The notes below the pieces were generated by a model. The model was not told where the DNA came from, did no database searches, and saw nothing but the letters and a program-made list of their open reading frames with translations. A stretch of 64,000 bases of DNA, taken from Mucilaginibacter mallensis (lineage in GTDB: Bacteria > Bacteroidota > Bacteroidia > Sphingobacteriales > Sphingobacteriaceae). Position numbers and translations under genes: made by a program. Below, in pieces: positions 1-10,876 of the stretch (its first letter is position 1; each line of letters opens with the position of its first letter). The stretch spans positions 1,178,001 to 1,242,000 of the forward strand of contig NZ_LT629740.1 in assembly GCF_900105165.1 (NCBI RefSeq), read 5' to 3'.

Positions 1-1
1 A

Positions 2-1729
2 ATGACTTCGGCACAGGGAGCAATTAGCATAACAAATAAGGATGGGATAAGCTTTGCAAGTGAGATGCCAAATAAACTAAAGTACGCTGCAAAGTTGAAC
101 TTTGAACATGAGGGCGGTGAGGTTTATGTTGAAGGGGATAGGCTGGTGTTTAAAAACTGCAATACGATTATTATCTATTTAGATGCACGCACTAATTATA
201 AACCTGATTATAATGCAGGATGGCGCGGTGCTGACCCGATGTCAATAATTGAAAAAGAAGCACGCAATGCACAACAATTGGGGTTTCAGAAACTGAAAGC
301 ACGGCATATTAATGATATTACCCGCCTTACTACAGCTGCTACTATTGATGTTGGAAAAACAGCGGCAGATATCAGCGCAATGCCTACAGATATTCGTTTG
401 AAAAAATATGCGGCCGGTGGCCAGGATCCGGATTTGGAGGAAACTATGTTTCAATACGGACGTTATCTCCTGGTAAGCTCGTCCCGACCGGGAGGGCTGC
501 CTGCCAATTTGCAGGGCTTATGGAATAATAGTAACACACCGGCGTGGGCTAGTGATTATCACAATAATATCAACATTCAAATGAATTATTGGGCTGCAGA
601 ATCTACTAACCTGTCTGAGTGCCATATCCCTTTGATCGATTTTATAGTTGCGGCGGAAGAGCCTTGCCGGATTGCAACACGTAAAGCATTCGGAGAAAAG
701 ACCCGGGGTTGGACGGCCCGTACCAGTCAAAATATTTTTGGCGGAAATGGCTGGGAATGGAATATACCTTCAAGTGCCTGGTATGCACATCATGTTTTTG
801 AACATTGGGCATTTACAAATGATACGGTTTACCTGAAAAATACTGCTTATCCCATACTGAAAGAAATTTGCGAGTATTGGGAAGATCGTTTGAAGGTAAT
901 GCCCGACGGAACATTGATGGTTCCCAATGGATGGTCGCCTGAACATGGTCCAAGGGAAGATGGGGTGATGCACGACCAGCAATTGGTATGGGATCTCTTT
1001 CAAAATTATCTTGACGCGTCGGCAGCATTGAACATTGATCGGGATTATCAAATTAAAGTGGCAACCATGCAAGCCCATCTTGCGCCAAATAAGATTGGTA
1101 AATGGGGGCAATTACAAGAATGGCAGACCGATAGGGATGACCCGGATGATCAGCACCGTCATACATCGCACCTCTTCGCGGTTTACCCTGGTCGTCAAAT
1201 CAATATGATCAAAACACCGGAACTGGCAAAGGCTGCTATTATCTCATTGAGGAGTCGAAGTGGTAATTATGGAAAAAATATAAATACTCCTTTTACGGTC
1301 GAATCAACAGTTGGAGACAGTCGCCGTTCATGGACATGGCCCTGGCGGTGCGCGCTTTGGGCCCGATTAGGAGAAGGCGAAAAAGCAGGTATGATGATCA
1401 GGGGATTACTTACCTATAATACATTGCCAAACCTTTTCACAAATCATCCTCCGTTTCAGATGGATGGAAACTTTGGTATTACCGGGGCTATAGCAGAAAT
1501 GCTTTTGCAGAGTCAAAATGGAGAAATACAATTATTACCGGCCATTCCAAAAGAATGGGCTGCCGAAGGATCCTTTAATGGGCTTAAAGCACGTGGTGGA
1601 TTTACAGTTAATTGTAAATGGCTTAATGGCAAAGTGATCACTTATCAAGTTTATTCTGAAAAGCCTGTAAAGGTTAAGCTTCGGATAAATGGTCAGGTTA
1701 AGGAGATTGTATCATCTCGTTTTAAATGA
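2..1729 (+). CDS. GH95 alpha-L-fucosidase (5' end outside window)
   Basis: This is the C-terminal ~575 residues of a GH95 enzyme, which hydrolyses terminal alpha-1,2-L-fucose (some members take L-galactose) from glycans, probably in the periplasm or at the cell surface. The (alpha/alpha)6 catalytic domain is clear: GRYLLVSSSRPGGLPANLQG near residue 153, DYHNNINIQMNYW (N189 and N191 match the two catalytic Asn of the Bifidobacterium AfcA enzyme), WSPEHG (E314, general acid) and FQMDGNFG (D488). GH95 proteins are usually about 780 aa, so roughly 200 N-terminal residues including any signal peptide lie before base 1; the ATG at base 2 is not the true start. It heads a same-strand run of exported glycosidases. 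The family call is strong; substrate is inferred. Confidence 0.9.
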   Translation: MTSAQGAISITNKDGISFASEMPNKLKYAAKLNFEHEGGEVYVEGDRLVFKNCNTIIIYLDARTNYKPDYNAGWRGADPMSIIEKEARNAQQLGFQKLKARHINDITRLTTAATIDVGKTAADISAMPTDIRLKKYAAGGQDPDLEETMFQYGRYLLVSSSRPGGLPANLQGLWNNSNTPAWASDYHNNINIQMNYWAAESTNLSECHIPLIDFIVAAEEPCRIATRKAFGEKTRGWTARTSQNIFGGNGWEWNIPSSAWYAHHVFEHWAFTNDTVYLKNTAYPILKEICEYWEDRLKVMPDGTLMVPNGWSPEHGPREDGVMHDQQLVWDLFQNYLDASAALNIDRDYQIKVATMQAHLAPNKIGKWGQLQEWQTDRDDPDDQHRHTSHLFAVYPGRQINMIKTPELAKAAIISLRSRSGNYGKNINTPFTVESTVGDSRRSWTWPWRCALWARLGEGEKAGMMIRGLLTYNTLPNLFTNHPPFQMDGNFGITGAIAEMLLQSQNGEIQLLPAIPKEWAAEGSFNGLKARGGFTVNCKWLNGKVITYQVYSEKPVKVKLRINGQVKEIVSSRFK

Positions 1730-1842
1730 AGATTATGAGCGGCTTGTCTTTTAAATTATTTATTGTTTTTCCGAAGGCTATAGCGTCAATCCATTGTATA
1801 TGTTGCATTTAACCTATAAAATATACAGTAATTAAAAATAAA

Positions 1843-4239
1843 ATGAATAGACCTTTTTTGCTTTTATCGTCAATATTCGCTTTTTTCTACCTGACGTTTA
1901 ATGTTCACCAACGAGCTGCCGCGGCCGAAATCGGCATTCCCAGGGTGAATCAGCATAACAATCGTATCAGCAATTCATATTTGACTGTGGCCTTTAACCC
2001 CGAAGCCCATTGTTTTAATGTGACTTCGAAGTCTGCTGGAAAAATGATTGTGAAAGATCTTGTTCCGAATATTGATTTTAGTAAAATCAGCAAGGGAGAT
2101 GTTGTTGATCCGGTATTTGGTAAGGGACAAGCTTTAATTGTAAGTAATGCAAGCGGCTCATCTGTTTCTTTTATCTTGTATTCTTTACAACCTTTTCTTT
2201 TTATCAATCAACAAATAAAAAATACGGGAGATAGCATTATTAACATTGCAAAGCTGAACCCGGTTTCTTTTAAGGTAGATCTTGGAAAACCGGCAACTCA
2301 GCTAAAAACGCTGGGGACCGGTGGATTGCTTGCTCCAGATAAGAACCCTGGCAGTTATGTGTTTCTTACAACCGTTGATCCTGCCACCCGAAATGGGGTG
2401 GTCACAGGCTGGCTGACCAATGAAAAGGGTAGTGGTGTAGTATTTTCAGGCATCGATAATAATCTGGTTGAAATAAAAACTCAAATTGATTACGGACATC
2501 TTCTTTTGCCTGCCGGGAAAAGCGAAGCTACTGAAACATTGCTCATCGGTTATTTCGATGATGCCCGTTTAGGCGAAGAGCAATTTGCCAATGCAATTGC
2601 AAAGCAACAAAACATCAGACTAAAACCCCGTAGTGCTGTTTATTGCACATGGTACTCCGAAAAAAACGGAGGTGCCGGTAGCGAATCATCCACCATTGAA
2701 TTGGCGAAATTTATCAAAGATAACCTGAAGCCTTTTGGACTTGGCGTTCTTCAAATAGATGACCAATGGCAGGCTGGTGGACAATACAATGGCCCTCATC
2801 GCGGTTTCGACCGTGTTGACCCTAAGGGAGGCTATCCAAACGGGATGACAACCACTGCACTTGCCATTAAAAAAGAAGGATTGACAGCCGGAATATGGTG
2901 GATGCCTTTTGCCCGTAATCATCAGGACCCTGAATACAAGGACCGGCAGAATTGGTTTGCATACCGCAAAAATGGGAAACCTTATGAAACTACATGGGGA
3001 GGGACTTCTCTCGATCTTACTAACCCTGATGTACAAAACCATATTGCCTATGTTGCCAAAACCATGCACAATTGGGGCTATAATTATTTCAAAATGGATG
3101 GCTTATGGACAGGCACTGTTACAGAGCAGGTTTACATCAATGATGGATATAAAAACGACAGTATCGGCAATAACAAACCCTTATTCAATCCGCTTAAAAC
3201 ACAGATTGAAGCATTTAGGGATGGACTGAAAGTTTTGAGAAATGCAGTTGGCGATGATGTGTTTTTTTCCGGATGTTGTGCAAGCCAGAATATGCGGTCG
3301 TTCGGTGCCTCTATGGGCCTGGTTAATTCCATGCGTATCGGGCCAGATTTCAATCATGATGGGCAAAGTATTCGTACCGGTGCAATCCGTGCTTCCCGGC
3401 TCTATTTTTTAAATGGAAGAGTTTGGTGGAACGATCCGGATCCTTCTATGTTGAGGGAGAAAGGTGCCTCAACGGCAGATGGTGCAAGTACTGGGATTGG
3501 TTCTCTTACCAGAGCCCGGTTATTACCTTCGTTTGTTGCAGTTTCCAGTCAATTTTTCCTGAGCAGCGACTGGCTTCCTGACTTACCCAATGATAGGATT
3601 GAAATTATGAAGCGTTGTATGGCTTCACATACTGGAATTGCACGGCCGGTTGATGCTTTTGATAAAATGCTTCCTTCAATCTGGCTTGCAACAGATAAAA
3701 AAACTGGTACGCCGCGAAATGTAATTGGCTTATTCAATTGGGATACAGCTTCTCAAAATATTGGTTGCTCTTTAAGTTGGGCAGGATTAAGCAATAAAAC
3801 CCTCTATCATGCTTTTGATTTCTGGGCAAACAAACCTCTGCCCAATATTTATGGCTCGTTTGCATATGAACTCGCTTCTGAATCGTGCCGGGTAATAGCG
3901 GTGCGTGCCAAATCAAATCATCCGGTTATTGTTTCAACTTCGCAGCATGTTACACAAGGCATGATTGATTTAATGAAAGAAGAATGGAAAACAGGAACAC
4001 TGTCAGGAACCAGCAAAATAATTGGTAGCGACAAATATGAACTGCGCATTGCAGGCCTGAACGATGGGGGGAAATGGAAATTAGATGCAGCAACAATTAT
4101 TCAAAATAACGGAGAAGCAACGATTGAAGTTTTACCTCAAACAGAAAAGGGGTGGATGAGAGTAGTTATTAAAACTAAAAAGAGTCAGATCATAAAATGG
4201 CAATTAAGATTTAAGAACGATGTTGTTTCTAATCATTAA
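1843..4239 (+). CDS. GH36-type alpha-galactosidase, secreted
   Basis: Predicted to remove terminal alpha-galactose from oligo- or polysaccharides. An N-terminal signal peptide of about 28 residues ends near RAAAAE, followed by a beta-sandwich domain (to about residue 265) and a TIM barrel. The barrel shows VLQIDDQWQ, GIWWMPFARN and YFKMDGLW; D419 in the last motif is at the GH36 nucleophile position, and D502 in RIGPD fits the acid/base. A C-terminal beta domain follows from about 640. The length of 798 aa is normal for bacterial GH36 (about 700-800). It lies 113 bases after the GH95 gene and 75 before a GH2 gene, consistent with one transcription unit. Related GH27/GH31-like activities cannot be excluded from sequence alone. 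Confidence 0.85.
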   Translation: MNRPFLLLSSIFAFFYLTFNVHQRAAAAEIGIPRVNQHNNRISNSYLTVAFNPEAHCFNVTSKSAGKMIVKDLVPNIDFSKISKGDVVDPVFGKGQALIVSNASGSSVSFILYSLQPFLFINQQIKNTGDSIINIAKLNPVSFKVDLGKPATQLKTLGTGGLLAPDKNPGSYVFLTTVDPATRNGVVTGWLTNEKGSGVVFSGIDNNLVEIKTQIDYGHLLLPAGKSEATETLLIGYFDDARLGEEQFANAIAKQQNIRLKPRSAVYCTWYSEKNGGAGSESSTIELAKFIKDNLKPFGLGVLQIDDQWQAGGQYNGPHRGFDRVDPKGGYPNGMTTTALAIKKEGLTAGIWWMPFARNHQDPEYKDRQNWFAYRKNGKPYETTWGGTSLDLTNPDVQNHIAYVAKTMHNWGYNYFKMDGLWTGTVTEQVYINDGYKNDSIGNNKPLFNPLKTQIEAFRDGLKVLRNAVGDDVFFSGCCASQNMRSFGASMGLVNSMRIGPDFNHDGQSIRTGAIRASRLYFLNGRVWWNDPDPSMLREKGASTADGASTGIGSLTRARLLPSFVAVSSQFFLSSDWLPDLPNDRIEIMKRCMASHTGIARPVDAFDKMLPSIWLATDKKTGTPRNVIGLFNWDTASQNIGCSLSWAGLSNKTLYHAFDFWANKPLPNIYGSFAYELASESCRVIAVRAKSNHPVIVSTSQHVTQGMIDLMKEEWKTGTLSGTSKIIGSDKYELRIAGLNDGGKWKLDAATIIQNNGEATIEVLPQTEKGWMRVVIKTKKSQIIKWQLRFKNDVVSNH

Positions 4240-4314
4240 TGTTTGGGTATTACGCTCTATTAACGTAGCCCACTTATTAATGTAATTTTAAGAACTATAT
4301 AAAATATAAACAAA

Positions 4315-6864
4315 ATGAATTCAATAAAGCGCTTATTTTCTTTGAACATAGCCATCCTGTTTATTCTGGGTTTAATGATAACTACATCATCATTTTCACA
4401 AGATAAAGCCATTATAAGGATGGGTGCTACAGACACCCATTCATTTGATGATAGCTGGTTATTTATCCGGTATGGCTTGCAGCCGGATGGTTCAAGAATT
4501 GAAGAGCCTCAAAATGCGGAAAGTACCACCTATAATGATAACGCCTGGCAAAAACTAAGTCTGCCCCATGACTGGGCGATTACCGGTCCTTTCAGAATTG
4601 ACCTGGAAGGCGGAACAGGTAAACTACCCTGGAAAGGAATAGGCTGGTACCGGAAACATTTTACAGTTCCGGCTGCAGACGCGGGCCAGCAAATTTTTGT
4701 GGATTTTGATGGCGCCATGGCCAACGCCAAAATTTACCTCAATGGTCATTATGTGGGCACATGGCCATATGGCTATAATTCGTTCCGCATGGATTTAACG
4801 CCTTATATCAAGGTTGGAAAAGAAAATATACTGGCTGTTCGGCTTGATACCGAAAACTGGGATTCGCGCTGGTATCCCGGTGCCGGTATTTACCGCCATG
4901 TGTGGCTGGTGAAAACCAACCCGGTACATGTTGCTAATTGGGGTACTTATATTACTACTCCTACAATTTCAGATGCCTCGGCAACAGTTAAAATGGCGGT
5001 GACTATTGATAATCAAAGCAAATTACCAGTAGAAGCAAGTGTTCAAACGGCTGTGTTTGAACTGGACAGCCATAATAAGCCGGGAGCAAAAGTTGCGCTT
5101 TTCAACAAATCAATTATAAAAATTGAAGCCGACACGAATACAACGACCACCATACAGGCCATCGTTAAAGATCCCAAACGCTGGGATATTATTTCGCCCA
5201 ATCGATATATGGCACAAACTACCGTAAGTGTAAATGGTAAGGTGGTTGATACTTACAATACGCCATTTGGTATCCGCACTATTGAATTTATTGCCGACAG
5301 AGGTTTTCTACTGAACGGCCGTAGGATTGAAATCCAGGGAACCTGCAACCATCATGATTTAGGCGCTTTAGGTGCTGCCATCAATACCAGTGCATTGCGC
5401 CGGGAATTGACCATTCTGAAAACGATGGGGTGCAACGCGTTGCGTACCTCACACAATCCTCCGGCCCCTGAATTGCTCGAACTGGCTGACCAGATGGGGT
5501 TCCTGGTTTGGGATGAAGCCTTTGACTGCTGGAAGCATGGCAAAAGAGAATTGGACTATAACAAGCTTTATGACGAATGGAACGTAAGGGACCTGAAAGC
5601 TATGGTACACCGTGACGAAAACCATCCTTCCGTGTTCATCTGGTCAATCGGCAATGAGGTGATGGATCAGCGCAATGTGGAAATGACCAAGCATTTGGCC
5701 GATGTTGTTCGGGGGGAAGATCCCACCCGGCCTATTTCCAATGGCTATAACGATCCTGATGGGGGACGTGAATCTGGTGCAGTGGAAGCTTTAGATCTTA
5801 TGGGGGTGAATTATTTTTTCAACCAGCAAGCCAAATGGGATGCCGACCCACGGTATAAGAACAAGCCAACCATGGGCAGTGAAACATCGTCCTGCGTATC
5901 GTCGCGTGGCGAATATTTCTTTGGAAATGATTACCAGAACTGGCAAATATCTTCTTATGATAATGCCTATCCGGGTTGGGGCTGCTCTCCTGATGAACAG
6001 TTTCGCACCAACGCCAAATATCCGCATCTATTAGGTGAATTTGTATGGACAGGTTTTGATTATATAGGCGAGCCAACACCTTATAATTCGGATGAAACTA
6101 ATTTGCAAAATTTCCGCAATGATCCTGAAAAGCGAAAAGAACTGGCGGCAAAGCTTGATGAGCTTCGTAAAAAGAACCCACCATCCCGGAGCAGTTATTT
6201 TGGTATCGTAGATTTGGCTGGTTTCCCCAAAGACCGCTTTTACCTTTATCAATCACATTGGAGACCTGATTACCCAATGGCGCATATCCTGCCACATTGG
6301 AACTGGCCGGAGCGGATTGGGAAAATAACCCCTGTTAATGTTTACACCTCAGGTGACGAGGCGGAATTATTTTTGAACGGAAAGAGCCTTGGGCGCAAAA
6401 CTAAAATACCGGGAAAAGATTTCCGCCTGGTTTGGGATAGTGTAAAATATGCACCCGGTGAGCTGAAAGTGGTTTGTTATAAAAATGGGAAACAATGGGC
6501 CACAGATGTAGTGAAAACAACAGGCGAAGCGGCAAGGCTAACCCTTTCTGCCGACCGTACAGTTATAAAAGCAGATGGAGCTGACCTGTCTTATATTACA
6601 GTTAAGGTAACCGATAAAGACGGATTGATGGTGCCCCGTTCCCATCCCTTAATTAAATTTTCTGTAGCAGGGCCGGGCGAAATTGTAGCAACTGACAATG
6701 GTGATGCCACCAGTTTCGTATCCTTTCAAAGCCATGAGCGGCCGGCCTTTAATGGAATGGCATTGGTGATTGTAAAAGCGAAGAAAGGACAGACAGGCAA
6801 GATTGTGGTAAAAGCGGAAAGCGCTGGTTTGGTTAGTACGGCAATGGCAATCACGAGTAAATAA
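4315..6864 (+). CDS. GH2 beta-galactosidase-type glycosidase, secreted
   Basis: A retaining GH2 enzyme, most likely a beta-galactosidase acting on glycan side chains. Signal peptide of ~29 residues ending SSFSQ; then a sugar-binding jelly roll (about 60-210, with LPHDWAI and GIGWYRKHF), an immunoglobulin-like domain, and a TIM barrel from about 325. Catalytic residues are visible: acid/base E448 in WSIGNEVM and nucleophile E523 in MGSETSS. After the barrel come a DUF4982-like domain (about 650-730) and a C-terminal GH2 C5-type beta domain (about 735-849). Length (849 aa) fits Bacteroidota GH2 enzymes of this layout. It lies between alpha-galactosidase and GH3 genes on the same strand. Beta-mannosidase or glucuronidase activity is possible but less like the motifs seen. 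Confidence 0.87.
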   Translation: MNSIKRLFSLNIAILFILGLMITTSSFSQDKAIIRMGATDTHSFDDSWLFIRYGLQPDGSRIEEPQNAESTTYNDNAWQKLSLPHDWAITGPFRIDLEGGTGKLPWKGIGWYRKHFTVPAADAGQQIFVDFDGAMANAKIYLNGHYVGTWPYGYNSFRMDLTPYIKVGKENILAVRLDTENWDSRWYPGAGIYRHVWLVKTNPVHVANWGTYITTPTISDASATVKMAVTIDNQSKLPVEASVQTAVFELDSHNKPGAKVALFNKSIIKIEADTNTTTTIQAIVKDPKRWDIISPNRYMAQTTVSVNGKVVDTYNTPFGIRTIEFIADRGFLLNGRRIEIQGTCNHHDLGALGAAINTSALRRELTILKTMGCNALRTSHNPPAPELLELADQMGFLVWDEAFDCWKHGKRELDYNKLYDEWNVRDLKAMVHRDENHPSVFIWSIGNEVMDQRNVEMTKHLADVVRGEDPTRPISNGYNDPDGGRESGAVEALDLMGVNYFFNQQAKWDADPRYKNKPTMGSETSSCVSSRGEYFFGNDYQNWQISSYDNAYPGWGCSPDEQFRTNAKYPHLLGEFVWTGFDYIGEPTPYNSDETNLQNFRNDPEKRKELAAKLDELRKKNPPSRSSYFGIVDLAGFPKDRFYLYQSHWRPDYPMAHILPHWNWPERIGKITPVNVYTSGDEAELFLNGKSLGRKTKIPGKDFRLVWDSVKYAPGELKVVCYKNGKQWATDVVKTTGEAARLTLSADRTVIKADGADLSYITVKVTDKDGLMVPRSHPLIKFSVAGPGEIVATDNGDATSFVSFQSHERPAFNGMALVIVKAKKGQTGKIVVKAESAGLVSTAMAITSK

Positions 6865-6946
6865 GAAAAAAGGGATTTTTATATATGGATAACACTATCA
6901 TGTACTATGCTAAAAAGTCCGATCTAACATTTTAAATAATTCCACA

Positions 6947-9160
6947 ATGAAACATTTAATCAATAATCGATTCTTGATTTTGTTATTTATAGCGTGCGTT
7001 TTTTCATCCTTAACGCCGGAAAGGAACAAAAAATATTCGTATGATTTTCAAAATCCCTCGTTATCAATTGATAAACGGGTTAATGACCTGGTTTCGCGTT
7101 TAACGCTCGAAGAAAAGGTGGGCCAGATGCTAAATTCAGCGCCTGCTATTGAGCGTTTGGGCATACCCGCCTATAACTGGTGGAACGAATGCTTGCATGG
7201 TGTGGCTCGCACGTCATTTAAGGTAACTGTTTATCCGCAGGCCATTGGCATGGCGGCCACCTGGGATAAAAACTCACTCCACCAAATGGCCGATTATACC
7301 GCCGATGAAGGACGGGCTATTAATAATGAAAGCATTAAAACAGGTAACCGGAATATTTACCTGGGCCTAACCTACTGGACACCCAATATCAATATATTCA
7401 GAGATCCAAGGTGGGGGCGTGGGCAGGAAACTTATGGCGAAGACCCATATTTAACGGGGACAATGGGTAAGGCATTTGTTACCGGTTTACAGGGTAACGA
7501 TCCCAAATACCTTAAAGCTGCAGCTTGTGCAAAGCATTACGCTATTCATAGCGGCCCCGAATCGTCAAGGCATGAATTTGATGCCGAAATAAGCGATTAT
7601 GACCTTTGGGATACTTACCTGCCTGCTTTTAAAAACCTTGTTGTAAATGCAAAGGTTGCCGGCGTAATGTGTGCTTATAATGCTTTTAAAGGTCAGCCAT
7701 GCTGCGGTAATGATTTGCTGATGAATAATATCTTACGTAATGAATGGGGTTTTAAAGGTTATGTAACTTCTGATTGTGGCGCTATTGATGATTTTTATCA
7801 ACGGCATAAAACATCAAAGGATGCAGAAAGTGCAGCAGCAGATGCCGTATTGCACGGCACGGATGTAGAGTGCGGCAATGTAACTTATAAAACGCTGGTA
7901 GCCGCAGTAAAAGATGGCAAATTAACAGAGCAGCAATTAGATATATCGGTTAAACGATTGTTTACCATTCGCTTCCGTTTAGGAATGTTTGACCCGCCCG
8001 AGATGGTTAAATATGCACAAATCACCACCAATGTGCTGGAGAGTGCTGAACATCATGCGCAAGCATTAAAAATGGCGAGGCAATCAATAGTTCTTTTAAA
8101 AAATCAAAATAATGTACTGCCTTTAAGCAAGCATTTAAAAAAGATTGCGGTTGTTGGCCCCAATGCCGATAATGGGGAGAGCATATTGGGTAATTACAAT
8201 GGTATGCCAAGCAAACTGGTTACTGCGTTGCAGGGTATCAAGGCAAAATTAGGTGAGGCTACAGAGGTAGTTTATGTAAAGGGAACTGATTTTGTTGGTA
8301 ACCCTGGAGTTGTTCCTGATTTTAGGGCCGTGATTGACAGCGTAAAAGATGCGGACGCTATAATTTATATAGGTGGTATATCACCGCAGCTAGAAGGCGA
8401 GGAAATGAGCGTAAAACAGGCTGGCTTTAGCGGTGGCGACCGTACCTCGATAGCTTTGCCCGAAGTGCAGACCCAATTACTTAAAGAATTGAATGCCATA
8501 GGGAAACCCGTAGTTTTTGTAATGATGACCGGCTCAGCGTTAGCTATACCATGGGAAGCAGAACACATACCGGCTATTTTAAATGCCTGGTATGGCGGGC
8601 AGGACGCGGGTACAGCAATTGCTGATGTGATTTTTGGTGATTATAACCCTGCCGGAAGGCTCCCTGTTACATTTTATAGAAGCGATAAAGATTTACCCTC
8701 ATTCACCGATTACTCCATGAGTAACCGTACTTACCGGTATTTTAAAGGTACGCCGCTTTATGCCTTTGGCTACGGGTTAAGTTATACAAACTTTAAGTAC
8801 GGCGAGCTGACAATTCCGGCTACAATAAACATAGGTAAAAAAATACTGGTTAGCGTTAAGGTTACAAATACAGGTAAGAGAGACGGTGAAGAAGTTTCCG
8901 AATTATACTTGTCACATTCAGGCTTAAAGGTTAAAACACCCATAAGAGCATTAAAGGGATTTGAACGAACATTTATTAAAGCGGGACAAAGTAAAATAAT
9001 CCAGTTTGAGCTAACCCCGGAAGATTTATCATTGATTGATGACGATGGTAACGCTAAAGAGTTGGCAGGGAAGGTGATGATAAGTGTTGGCGGCAGTCAG
9101 CCGGATGCGCAAGCCCACATGGGGGGCAAAGTAGTTTATAAACAGATAATTATCAACTAA
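6947..9160 (+). CDS. GH3 beta-glycosidase (beta-glucosidase/beta-xylosidase type)
   Basis: A GH3 exo-acting enzyme releasing beta-linked glucose, xylose or arabinose. An N-terminal hydrophobic segment (residues 9-22) acts as export signal. The catalytic barrel starts near residue 45 (LTLEEKVGQM), contains DPRWGRGQETYGEDP and KHYAIHSGPE, and carries the nucleophile D276 in VTSDCGAIDD. The alpha/beta sandwich follows (PNADNGESILGNYNG), then a C-terminal fibronectin-III-like domain. Length of 737 aa is within the usual range for this subtype. ESSRHEFDAEIS and a short first domain resemble xylan 1,4-beta-xylosidases more than cellobiases, which fits the xylose-directed genes downstream. The exact sugar is inferred. 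Confidence 0.87.
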   Translation: MKHLINNRFLILLFIACVFSSLTPERNKKYSYDFQNPSLSIDKRVNDLVSRLTLEEKVGQMLNSAPAIERLGIPAYNWWNECLHGVARTSFKVTVYPQAIGMAATWDKNSLHQMADYTADEGRAINNESIKTGNRNIYLGLTYWTPNINIFRDPRWGRGQETYGEDPYLTGTMGKAFVTGLQGNDPKYLKAAACAKHYAIHSGPESSRHEFDAEISDYDLWDTYLPAFKNLVVNAKVAGVMCAYNAFKGQPCCGNDLLMNNILRNEWGFKGYVTSDCGAIDDFYQRHKTSKDAESAAADAVLHGTDVECGNVTYKTLVAAVKDGKLTEQQLDISVKRLFTIRFRLGMFDPPEMVKYAQITTNVLESAEHHAQALKMARQSIVLLKNQNNVLPLSKHLKKIAVVGPNADNGESILGNYNGMPSKLVTALQGIKAKLGEATEVVYVKGTDFVGNPGVVPDFRAVIDSVKDADAIIYIGGISPQLEGEEMSVKQAGFSGGDRTSIALPEVQTQLLKELNAIGKPVVFVMMTGSALAIPWEAEHIPAILNAWYGGQDAGTAIADVIFGDYNPAGRLPVTFYRSDKDLPSFTDYSMSNRTYRYFKGTPLYAFGYGLSYTNFKYGELTIPATINIGKKILVSVKVTNTGKRDGEEVSELYLSHSGLKVKTPIRALKGFERTFIKAGQSKIIQFELTPEDLSLIDDDGNAKELAGKVMISVGGSQPDAQAHMGGKVVYKQIIIN

Positions 9161-9184
9161 GTTAAGCTGCGATATTAATTAAAT

Positions 9185-10876
9185 ATGAAAAGGTTAATTG
9201 CCATTATTGTTTTTATACACGTTTTTGCCACGGCTTACAGTCAGCATACCTATTGTAACCCATTGAATCTGGATTATCGATATAGTTTGAGCATGCCTTC
9301 ACGAAGGGAAGCTGCTGATCCAACCATGATCATGTTTAAAAATGAATATTATTTATTTGCTTCAAAGTCAGGTGGCTATTGGCATTCAAAAGATCTGTTG
9401 AATTGGGATTTAATCACCACAAAAGATCTTCCATTAGAAGACTATGCGCCAACCACCGTAATAGTGGATAATGAAATTTATTTTATGGCATCAGGCGGTC
9501 ATATAAAAATTTACAAAACCACCGATCCGAAATCTGGTAAGTGGGAAGTTGTTAATGACGATTTTCCAATAGGATTAACAGATCCTTGTTTGTTTTTTGA
9601 TGATGACAGAAGAATGTATTTGTATTATGGTTGTTCAAATAAAGAACCGCTGTATGCTGTTGAATTAGATTTAAAAAATAAATTAAACCCGATTGGGAAA
9701 CCAGTTGCTACTATTTACGGGAATAATAAAGAACATGGTTGGGATAATACGGGCGACTATAACGAAAATGCCGTAAACGCTCCCTGGGTAGAGGGCTCGT
9801 GGATGAACAAATACCATGGAAAGTATTATTTGCAATATGCTACACCAGGCACCCAGTTTAAGAGCTATGCCGACGTGGTATATGTGTCAGATTTGCCCTT
9901 TGGACCATTTAAGCTGCAAAAAAGTAATCCGTTTTCCTACAAACCAGAAGGTTTCATTGCCGGAGCAGGGCATAGCAGTACTTTTTGTGATGTATATGGG
10001 AATTATTGGCATATAGCTACCATGACAATCTCTAAAATTCATATGTTCGAAAGGCGGTTGGGTCTATTTCCGTCCGGTTTTGACAAAGATGCTACCCTGT
10101 ATACCAATACAGCCTTTGGCGATTATCCGCACTATATACCCAATAAAAAGTTTATGAATGCCGGGGATTTATTTACCGGTTGGATGCTGCTATCTTATAA
10201 AAAACCTGTTGAAGCATCATCAGCAATTGATTCGCTGCCATCAAAAAATGCAGTCGATGAAGATGTCAGAACCTATTGGAGCGCTAAATCGGGAAATAAA
10301 GGTGAATGGCTTTGTGTGGATTTGGAAAAGCAATGCGATGTGTATGCCTTACAAATCAATTTTGCCGATCACAATACCAACCTTTTGGGTAGAGATAATG
10401 AAAGTGCATATCAATATGTGGTGCAATATTCTAATGATAAAATTCATTGGGAAACCTTGATAGATAAATCCAATAATATCGAAGATCTGCCACACGACTA
10501 TATTGAATTACCAAAAGTTATCAATGCCCGGTATGTGAAAATTACAAACTATCATATGCCAGATGGAACATTTGCACTTAGCGGTTTTCGTGTCTTTGGA
10601 AAAGGGAAAGGCAAGCTACCCGAACAAGTAAAAAACTTTACCATTGAAAGAAGCGGGACCGATAGAAAAACAGTAAAAATTAGTTGGGATAAAATCCCCA
10701 ATGCTTTAGGCTATAATATTCGGTATGGAATAGCACGTGATAAATTATATTTAAACTATCAGGTTTACGCTGATACGTCTATAATTATTCGCAGCCTGGA
10801 CGTAAATACAGATTACTATTTTACTATAGATTCTTTTAATGAAAATGGAATTACCAAAGGAGTACAGGTCCATTGA
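9185..10876 (+). CDS. GH43-like enzyme with discoidin and fibronectin III domains
   Basis: Predicted exported arabinofuranosidase/xylosidase-type enzyme. Signal peptide residues 1-19 (ending ATAYS). The five-bladed beta-propeller of GH43 follows: D45 in AADPTM (catalytic base), D133 in LTDPC (pKa-modulating Asp) and E203 in WVEGSWM (general acid) are all in place. An F5/8 type C (discoidin) carbohydrate-binding domain spans about 335-475, and a fibronectin III-like domain about 480-563. Only 24 bases separate it from the GH3 gene, so the two are probably co-transcribed. An AT-rich, 272-base gap with no recognisable gene follows, so the operon may end here. Activity on arabinan versus xylan cannot be told from sequence. 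Confidence 0.85.
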   Translation: MKRLIAIIVFIHVFATAYSQHTYCNPLNLDYRYSLSMPSRREAADPTMIMFKNEYYLFASKSGGYWHSKDLLNWDLITTKDLPLEDYAPTTVIVDNEIYFMASGGHIKIYKTTDPKSGKWEVVNDDFPIGLTDPCLFFDDDRRMYLYYGCSNKEPLYAVELDLKNKLNPIGKPVATIYGNNKEHGWDNTGDYNENAVNAPWVEGSWMNKYHGKYYLQYATPGTQFKSYADVVYVSDLPFGPFKLQKSNPFSYKPEGFIAGAGHSSTFCDVYGNYWHIATMTISKIHMFERRLGLFPSGFDKDATLYTNTAFGDYPHYIPNKKFMNAGDLFTGWMLLSYKKPVEASSAIDSLPSKNAVDEDVRTYWSAKSGNKGEWLCVDLEKQCDVYALQINFADHNTNLLGRDNESAYQYVVQYSNDKIHWETLIDKSNNIEDLPHDYIELPKVINARYVKITNYHMPDGTFALSGFRVFGKGKGKLPEQVKNFTIERSGTDRKTVKISWDKIPNALGYNIRYGIARDKLYLNYQVYADTSIIIRSLDVNTDYYFTIDSFNENGITKGVQVH